Below are positions 57,629 through 64,000 of a DNA stretch of 64,000 nucleotides, piece by piece. Where the stretch lies: contig JAQFVV010012435.1 of the NCBI GenBank assembly GCA_028023455.1, positions 744,001 through 808,000 of the forward strand, given 5' to 3'. Under the pieces are notes generated by a model, which saw only the letters and a program-made list of their open reading frames with translations, was not told where the DNA came from and searched no databases. Each line of letters begins with the position of its first letter. The first letter of the stretch is position 1. A program made the position numbers and the translations under genes. Source of the stretch: Epiperipatus broadwayi (Eukaryota > Onychophora > Udeonychophora > Euonychophora > Peripatidae).

Positions 57629-57813
57629 GCCGATTCTCTTGATCGGACTTTGACTAAGAAAAGGTGGCTGCAAATGGCAGGAATTTCAACTGTCCATTTC
57701 CGACTTACGCCCTGGAAAACGATTGCCGATTCTCTTGATCGGACTTTGACTAAGCAGCTGCAATGGCAGGAATTTTCAACTGTCCATTTCCGACTTACGC
57801 TTTGGAAAACGAG
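57629..57813. repeat. 96-bp tandem duplication inside the LTR element
   Basis: GCCGATTCTCTTGATCGGAC begins both units (57629 and 57725), with CTGCAATGGCAGGAATTTTC and TCCATTTCCGACTTACGC following. It is more GC-rich than the rest and lies between the coding region and the 3' LTR. The plus-strand frame of 84 codons across it is the repeat read through and is not called. Confidence 0.85.
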
Positions 57814-58625
57814 GTACGAGATATGGGGATTCTCCCCTGAAAAGTGACTTACGACTTACTCTGGTTGTTGCCAGTGCGCTTTTTAAAAGAGGAATGATCC
57901 CGGCCAATCCGTTGCGGGTACTAGAATTTATCCAGTCGAGAGCTTTAAACTTAACCTTAACTAAAACACTTCTATACTACCCTCATCCCTTTAGATTCGA
58001 ACCCTTATACACTCCTAATACAACTTAGATTGACTTTCTTTATTTATATTATTTTTAAATTCATTACGAACATTATTTAAATATTTATTTATTTAATCTT
58101 ACAATACTATTCTAAACTATCACGGACATCAATTTACATATTTATTTATATTACGATATTACTTTTAACCCATTACTTTAACTTATATATTAACGTGCGT
58201 GTACTCAGAAAAAAAACTATTTTATTTTACTACGAATATTTTATTTATTTTCTACAGATATATTATACTTATTTATTTAACTTGTTTTTATTTTATGTAT
58301 TTCCGTTATTTTATTCATTTATTTAATTCTACAAACATTATTTCTAAATCCTTAATTTGACCCATTTATTTAACTTGATTTTATTGATTTTTATTTATTT
58401 GAACTGTTTATTTACGAACATTTCCTTAATTAATATGTGCGTGGAGAAAAAAAATCTTTTATTTTGCGAAGCCTCCATTATTATTATTTGACAAAACAAT
58501 CCATCATTTTAAATAGCGAAATTCTAATTCAGGCTTTTCACCTACGTCAAAATAATTATATTAGACTCATAGTCCATTTCCGGTCCTTTTTGTTTATTTC
58601 CTTTACTATTCCGCCCGTTTACTAA
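57814..58625. other. Interior of the LTR element without recognised coding
   Basis: About 0.8 kb between the tandem pair and the 230-codon gene. It is AT-rich and lacks frames with recognisable protease, RT or integrase motifs on either strand. Confidence 0.6.
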
Positions 58626-58628
58626 CTT

Positions 58629-59321
58629 TTAAACTATGTCAGGTGGTTCCTTCTTTCTTTCTACAAATTCTATAATATAAACTAACTTTCCTCTCTTATC
58701 GGTTCCACTTTTATATTTTATTGCTTTATCTCTTTCTCTTTCTGTTCTGTTTTCGACTTCGTAACTCAGAAAACCTTTATACCTAGACAAACTCCGAATT
58801 ACTTCAATCTGGGAATATTTTTTTCTACGCTTTCTCTTTGTTTTAAATCTATGTCTACAGCGAATGCGAACGTTTACTTTAACCTTTTTAAATTTTTGTA
58901 AAAACTTTTCTACACTATCTACTACCTTGAACTTATGTTTTTCTTCTATTTCTTGATCTACATTTGTGTCTACTTTATTTATCACAACGCTATCTGATTC
59001 TAATTCAATTTCTACCTCTTTCGTGACCTCAACTTCCTGACTTTCTTTAATTAAATCTAACTCTATAACTTCTTGGTTCTTCTCTACCTTTACCGTTATC
59101 TCACATCTTATTTCTCTTACTTCTGCTCTGAGTTCTTTAATTTCTGTTTTAACCTGACTAATTTCTTCCTTCAATTCTGCTTTGAGTTCTAACTGACTTT
59201 GTTTAAATTCTTGACGCATTTCTTCCATCATATTCATCATCATTTTCATCATCATTCGCATCTCAGATACTTCTTCTTTCTCCTTTTTCTCATTTTTAAA
59301 ATTCAATATTTTCAATTTCAA
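58629..59321 (-). CDS. 230-aa coiled-coil/basic protein of the LTR element, function unknown
   Basis: The only substantial open frame between the LTRs, read in the same direction as the element, about 345 bases after the 5' LTR. Residues 1-20 are Lys/Glu-rich. Residues 20-36 are a methionine-rich run (MRMMMKMMMNMMEEM). Residues 33-80 show a heptad-like pattern of Leu/Ile/Val with Glu/Lys, suggesting a coiled coil. Residues 85-130 are acidic. Residues 141-169 hold a basic cluster ending KTKRKRRKK, which could bind nucleic acid or act as a nuclear signal. The C terminus (170-230) ends LVYIIEFVERKKEPPDIV. No CCHC knuckle, protease or capsid motif is recognised. Position and a coiled coil followed by a basic region suggest a gag-like structural or RNA-binding role, but this is inference. 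The frame is intact, consistent with a young element. Confidence 0.7.
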   Translation of the reverse strand: MKLKILNFKNEKKEKEEVSEMRMMMKMMMNMMEEMRQEFKQSQLELKAELKEEISQVKTEIKELRAEVREIRCEITVKVEKNQEVIELDLIKESQEVEVTKEVEIELESDSVVINKVDTNVDQEIEEKHKFKVVDSVEKFLQKFKKVKVNVRIRCRHRFKTKRKRRKKYSQIEVIRSLSRYKGFLSYEVENRTERERDKAIKYKSGTDKRGKLVYIIEFVERKKEPPDIV

Positions 59322-59636
59322 TAGTACTAGCGCTTATGTTAAACTAAATTTAATATACGACTTATTTATTTATTTTTCTTACTAAGACGGAAACTCACGT
59401 TAACTCCAGCCTTTTGTCCTTTTCACTACCCGCTCTTAATGCTTTAACTCCACCCATAACACCCAATTGACTCTGATTTGATAGCATAAATGTCAAAATC
59501 TCTTTTCATTTCGAAAAAAAAAGTTTTCGGTCAATTCTTTTTTTAAAATTAAAACACTTTTACATACGTAATTTAACTTTTGTATAAAACAAAATTTTCA
59601 AACAAGAACAAAGTATTTCTTTACTATTGTTTCTTA

Positions 59637-59663
59637 GGTTCAGCCCCAAGTTGGGTCTAGCCA
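59637..59663 (-). promoter_or_regulatory. Candidate primer-binding site
   Basis: Minus strand: TGGCTAGACCCAACTTGGGG begins two bases after the 5' LTR. Primer-binding sites normally start with TGG, complementary to a tRNA CCA end. I cannot match the rest to a known tRNA, so the call is tentative. Confidence 0.4.
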
Positions 59664-59665
59664 TT

Positions 59666-61431
59666 TGAACCGGGTTCGAATATGTGGATTCGAAACACCG
59701 GTCTCTTAGGCAGAGAAGAACATACTCGGAGAGTATGTATGCCCAAACGATAGCTATAAAGTATATAACTAACGTTACATTTCCAGGACATAACTTCTTC
59801 TCGGCTGTTGAGTTCAACACCAAGTTCAAAGCACTTTTTTTTGTTTGTGTATAAACACGGGCGCCAGCTATCTATTCAAGGATGAATAAATAACGCACTT
59901 TGAGCAATGGCCACTAACTCAACGCCTAAATCCACGACTAGCTCAGCTGTTTGTAATCACTAATAGATTATACATAATTAGTGGTTAAAAGACTTGATAA
60001 AGAATTGTAAAAGAGATCGGAAGAGCACAAAAATTGATAAAAAGAATTGTAAAAGAATTGATAAAAAGAATTGACCGACAAATAAAGTTTAATTTTAAAG
60101 ATAATTTATTAACTAACATTTATTTACTAAATTTAAACATTTTATAATTCTAATAAAACACACGCATATTTTAAATTAACATTTCTAAATAGTTTAAATA
60201 TTCCTATAGATTTAATAACAGAACACTCTAATTTAACTAATAAATATTGATATAATGATCACGCACATATTAACTCATGCACACACATAATAATGATAAT
60301 AAAGGACTACATAGCATTTGAAATTTAATCACACACATCAATAGTTCATTTATGTATGATATAGAGTTCATATAATTAGACTCTTGGAGGATTTGCACGA
60401 ATTAATGAAATGCAATGGCTATTACAGTATAAACGAAAATAAGCAAATGTTTTACCTAGGATTTTGAACATAGATTTAACACTTTGTTTTCTTCTTGTTT
60501 GTTGTTTCTTCCAGTATGAATGCTTCCAGCCGGCTGGGACGTTTCCTTGCTGAGTTTCCTGATTTTCACGATTATTACTATCGGAGACAAATAGATACTG
60601 ATGGAGATTTTCTAAGATGTTAAGCTGACATTATTTCATGGGCAGATCTGCTGTTTTCTCGGACATCTGGGCTGGAGGTAAACGTGCGTTCCCAAGATCT
60701 TCTCAACACTGCATTTTGTTTGTTAACTGCTCAATTAATTTCTGAACTGCACTACTCAATTACTTTGTGAACTGATCTCACTCAATTAATTTGTGGAACG
60801 GATTGTCCGATAAAAAAAAGGTCTATTTATACCTGCGCCTTGTTGTCTTTCTAATATCTCCGGCAAAGATCTGTTGTCAAATTCCAATGGTAATCATTTG
60901 ATAAACGTGTTTTGGAAGATTGCTTAATTAGTAATAGCCATGCAATAAAACGTGTTGTTTTATTTTATTAATAGCCATTGCCGTGGTTTTAATGATAATC
61001 TTCTTTTATTTCGCATACATTTTATTTATTTACAAATCACACATATATACGCACATATATTTTTAATACAATTTACTATTTAGTTTTAACATTATTTTTT
61101 TCTTTAATTAAACTTGAATGAAAAGAGATTTGTATGTTTTAACTTTTTAAATTATATTTTTATGAATACTAATAAAAACTCTTTACTTCCTTTTATAACC
61201 CCTAGTTTCATTTCTCAAACCAAGACTCCCCCTCCCCCCTTTTGATTAATTAATTGTAGCTTTTTTTATTTCAAAAACTAACGCTAGAAAACTATTTAAT
61301 TCTTATCTTTTTTCTAAACAAACTGCAATAAACTCTTCAACATTTAATTTTATGTTTTTCTTTTATGAACGATTATTTTAATAATATAATTTTAGATAAA
61401 AATTATATGTGCCTACATCAATATAGGTACA
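59666..61431 (-). repeat. 5' LTR (1,766 bp)
   Basis: This is the upstream LTR in element orientation and should contain the promoter, although I cannot point to a specific TATA or initiator. It contains the adapter-like insertion at 60014-60029. A (TA)n tract abuts its outer end (61432-61453), which limits confidence in the target duplication. Confidence 0.88.
60014..60029. other. Illumina adapter sequence (assembly contamination)
   Basis: AGATCGGAAGAGCACA is identical to the first 16 bases of the standard TruSeq adapter. The sister LTR has no equivalent at the aligned position (about 55970-56000). The flanks on both sides are the same GAATTGTAAAAG/GAATTGATAAAAAG repeat, so an untrimmed read probably bridged this low-complexity spot. 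It should be masked. Confidence 0.88.
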
Positions 61432-61455
61432 ATATATATATATATATATATATGA
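61432..61455. repeat. (TA)n microsatellite
   Basis: About 11 AT units lie directly after the 5' LTR. It is probably the pre-existing target of the insertion. Confidence 0.9.
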
Positions 61456-64000
61456 TTATAGGAAGTACTGATTGATAAATATAAAATATAAAAAATGGTT
61501 AAAATATATTATATATATAAACACGTAATAATTATATAGAGAGGTATATAAAGATATGTGTGGGTATGTAATTAATAATTGTAAGATAGAATATATATAT
61601 AATTAAAATTATATGTCGTTGTATATTTGTATTCATGTATTTGTATTGTGTTTGTTATAGTTCTGAAGAAGATTTCTGGGGTGATAAAAACTGTCAGTCG
61701 TGGGTTGTAATTATATGAAGCATTGTAAAAGTAATAAAGAATGTAAACGATATTAATATTATATGGATTTGGCAATGCAAAAAGAAAGATATGCATAGAA
61801 TATAATGGAGAGCTATAATTAAGCAAGTTGTTGAAAATTATTAGAAAAAAAATGCATTTGTTGTAAAATAATTGAAAAGATAGTATCACAAAATGTGAAA
61901 TAAAATATTAGCCACTTTATTAAGCTCTGAAATTTTCTACTGTTATCCCTAATCACAGTTTTTATCAATATACAATCTTTGATTTCAGTTCAAAATTCCT
62001 ATTCTACCCTAAAACCCAATAAAGTGGACTTGTTATAAATTTAAGTTTACAAATAAAAATTATTCTAAAAGCATATTTGAACTTTGCAAATTTTAAAAAA
62101 ATGAGTACACAAAAAGTACACATGTTTTCATCATTGAATGGTAGGCAGAAAAATAGCATAAATAAACAACTCCAGAAAATCACAACAAAATCTTTTTTGA
62201 TTTAAATTTATTTTTAAACATGAATGAATAAATGTTAATCTCTGGTAAGACTATCAAATTTGGCTATAACATATTAAACTTTTATAATTTTTGTATCATC
62301 TCAAATCTCCTTAAACTGTGTTGTTAATATAGGTAATGATATTACATACAATTAGTATTAAAGATCTGATCATCATAGTACCTTTAGTTTTTTTACTAAT
62401 ATTATAATCAAATTTATTAACTTTTATTTTTAAAAATTAATCCTTTAACAATTTGACATTTTTTATTTTTCACTTTGATGATAATTTTTGAAAATGCTCA
62501 ATTTTATGCCTGTGCTAAAATCTTTATACTAAAACTTAATAAATTGGACTTACTTTAAATAATGTCATAAGCTTATGGACTTGATTTGTTTTCAGTTTAA
62601 TTTTATAATTGAATAATATTTAAAAAATCACCTTGGAACTTTTTGAATATTTAAAAACTCGATTTGTAGAAAAAAAAATCCATCAATTAGGTTAAGGTAA
62701 ATTTCTTGGAGAAATGAATGAACATTTTTTAAATTTTAAATTGCTTTAATGAGAATGTACAAAGATGGATTTGTGACAAATCTATCAAATTCTGTTTTAA
62801 AGTCTGATATTTACTTTGGCAATTACTAAAATATTTGAGAAAATTCTAACACTGTGTCAATTTTGGTAGGTGATGATATCAGCAATAAGTTTCATAAAGT
62901 TCATCAAAAATGAAAGAATGTCTTAATATAAAACTTTTTTTTAGAAACAATAGCATCAAAATAGTTAAAATTTCTTATTCAATTGTAAGATGCTAACCTC
63001 TTCAGGTTTTTTTCTAAATTAAAAAATCAATAAAAGCAGTAAGAAAAATCTGTTACTTATAAAATGCTATCATAATAGGAATTATAATAATGGTTAAATC
63101 ATGATTCTGAAGCCATAAAACTACCATTATTTTTCTGATGGAAATTCCCAATAATTCTAAATTAATATGAGAATGGTAAAGATAAAATTATATGAATAAA
63201 ATTAAAATATGTACGTGTATTCATTTGGTTTTAATTGATTGTCATTAATTATTTTGTAAAAATATTCAGAAATATTTAATAAACTACACACAAAATTCAT
63301 AATTTTTATTATTCCAAACTTTTTAAAAAATAATCTCGCAAATACAAATTGTTAAACACATAACAAAAATAAAAACCTGGAGACAGGACTAAGCATGGGG
63401 AGACACATTTTTCTACTTTTACTGTAATTGAAAAAATAATGATTCAGGATTTTTAAAATTAATAAACCAATATTCACTAGTTCACTGTTTTAGCATTTTT
63501 TAAAAAAAAAACCTTATTGAAATATCACTGTAAATTGCTGTAGAAGAGTGATTTAAAGTGGCAGAATTACACCAATTATTTCTAAAGTAAATAGTCACAT
63601 TAGCTGTCAGACTATTAACAAAAATTATCATAAACGTTTTGTTATGTCTATTTACAATATGCATATATATATATAATGTTATTTTAATAATTATTTAAAA
63701 CAATTATAATATGTTTTTAACTAAATACAAGTTTAAAAAATGAATCATTTTTTAACTTATATATATCATTAATGTTTACACAACATAAGCAATACAGATA
63801 CACTGTATAACATTAACAGAATTATTGAAGGTGCACTGATAAAAATGAACCCAAAATTTTAGTGCATATCTGCAGTACAAGACTTATTTTCTATTCCATA
63901 AGATATTGTCAATAATCTCGGATTAGTCTTGATTGGCTAGATGGTAAAAATAAAAATATGATTTTCTAGCATGATAATGTATCACTTTAACTATTGATGG
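61456..64000. repeat. AT-rich DNA with repeats J (61658-61800) and H (61930-63610)
   Basis: 61658-61770 (TTCTGAAGAAGATT, GTGGGTTGTAATTAT-type text, GAAGCATTGTAAAAGTAATA, GATATTAATATTATATGG) matches 30308-30422 and the hairpin there. From about 61930 onward, diverged words follow 29.87-31.26 kb in order. The 105-codon minus-strand frame at 61572-61889 lies over repeat J and is not called. Nothing is recognised after 63610. Confidence 0.45.

Larger units (their letters stand above)
55633..61431 (-). mobile_element. Non-autonomous LTR retrotransposon with about 1.75-kb LTRs
   Basis: Two long direct repeats (55633-57372 and 59666-61431) enclose 2.29 kb. On the minus strand the LTRs begin TGTACCTATATTGAT and end CGGTTCA (TG...CA). 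The flanks are ATAT on both sides (55629-55632 and 61432-61435), a 4-bp duplication, though low in complexity. A purine run (AAAAGGAAGGGCGG, minus strand) lies 5 bases before the 3' LTR, as a polypurine tract should. TGGCTAGACC, 2 bases after the 5' LTR, is a candidate primer-binding site. There is no protease, RT, RNase H or integrase, so it depends on another element. The two LTRs look at least about 95 % identical outside indels, so the insertion is recent. Confidence 0.88.

Noticed and set aside
57593-57847. 84-codon plus-strand frame with repeated SLDRTLTK text
   Set aside because: It is read through the 96-bp tandem pair, on the strand opposite to the element's transcription.
59560-59829. 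89-codon minus-strand frame crossing the LTR/interior junction
   Set aside because: It spans the LTR end and the candidate primer-binding site, has no domain, and would be an odd place for coding sequence.

Overview
This window looks like AT-rich intergenic or intronic DNA from an animal nuclear genome; I estimate about 28-30 % G+C by eye. No host protein-coding exon, rRNA or intact tRNA is recognisable. Almost everything that can be named is a transposable element, a repeat derived from one, or a simple-sequence tract. The RTE-clade and L1/Tx1-clade retrotransposons, hAT-type miniature elements, tRNA-like SINE heads and a long (GATA)n tract fit an invertebrate metazoan. A lophotrochozoan is a guess only; the sequence does not settle the phylum.

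Layout. 2.1-4.1 kb holds a TA-flanked miniature DNA transposon and a hAT-type miniature element. 4.6-8.0 kb is an old RTE retrotransposon, split by a palindromic repeat and by a 5'-truncated L1/Tx1-type insertion with a 16-bp target-site duplication (TSD). 10-18 kb carries several hairpin repeats and an exactly 1,500-bp element with 41-bp terminal inverted repeats. 17-23 kb is a cluster of foldback family A, followed by orphan long hairpins and the (GATA)n tract at 26.2 kb. 28-32 kb holds more foldback copies and old diverged repeats. 32.9-37.2 kb is a tandem array of about 330-bp units, interrupted by a nearly full-length but frameshifted RTE element with an 11-bp TSD. 38-52 kb holds more foldback copies, a hAT-type element with a perfect 8-bp TSD, a remnant of a second reverse transcriptase, and a SINE-like tandem array. 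55.6-61.4 kb is a young LTR retrotransposon on the minus strand. Its LTRs are about 1.75 kb; its 2.3-kb interior lacks pol and encodes one 230-aa coiled-coil/basic protein. Its right LTR contains 16 bases identical to an Illumina adapter.

The most notable system is foldback family A. It has at least 11 copies, and nine of them are bounded by direct repeats of 9-15 bp that differ from copy to copy. All share one polarity: the 5' end begins near AAACATCACATGATCACC and the 3' end is near GAGAGTTTTGCCTGTTTTA. Most copies also carry a long inverted repeat. Variable 9-15 bp TSDs suggest LINE-driven retroposition, although the long inverted repeats look like a foldback DNA element. I therefore read it as a SINE-like retroposon with a built-in hairpin. 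Other hairpin families (B, C, F and several orphans) make the window unusually rich in sequence able to form double-stranded RNA.
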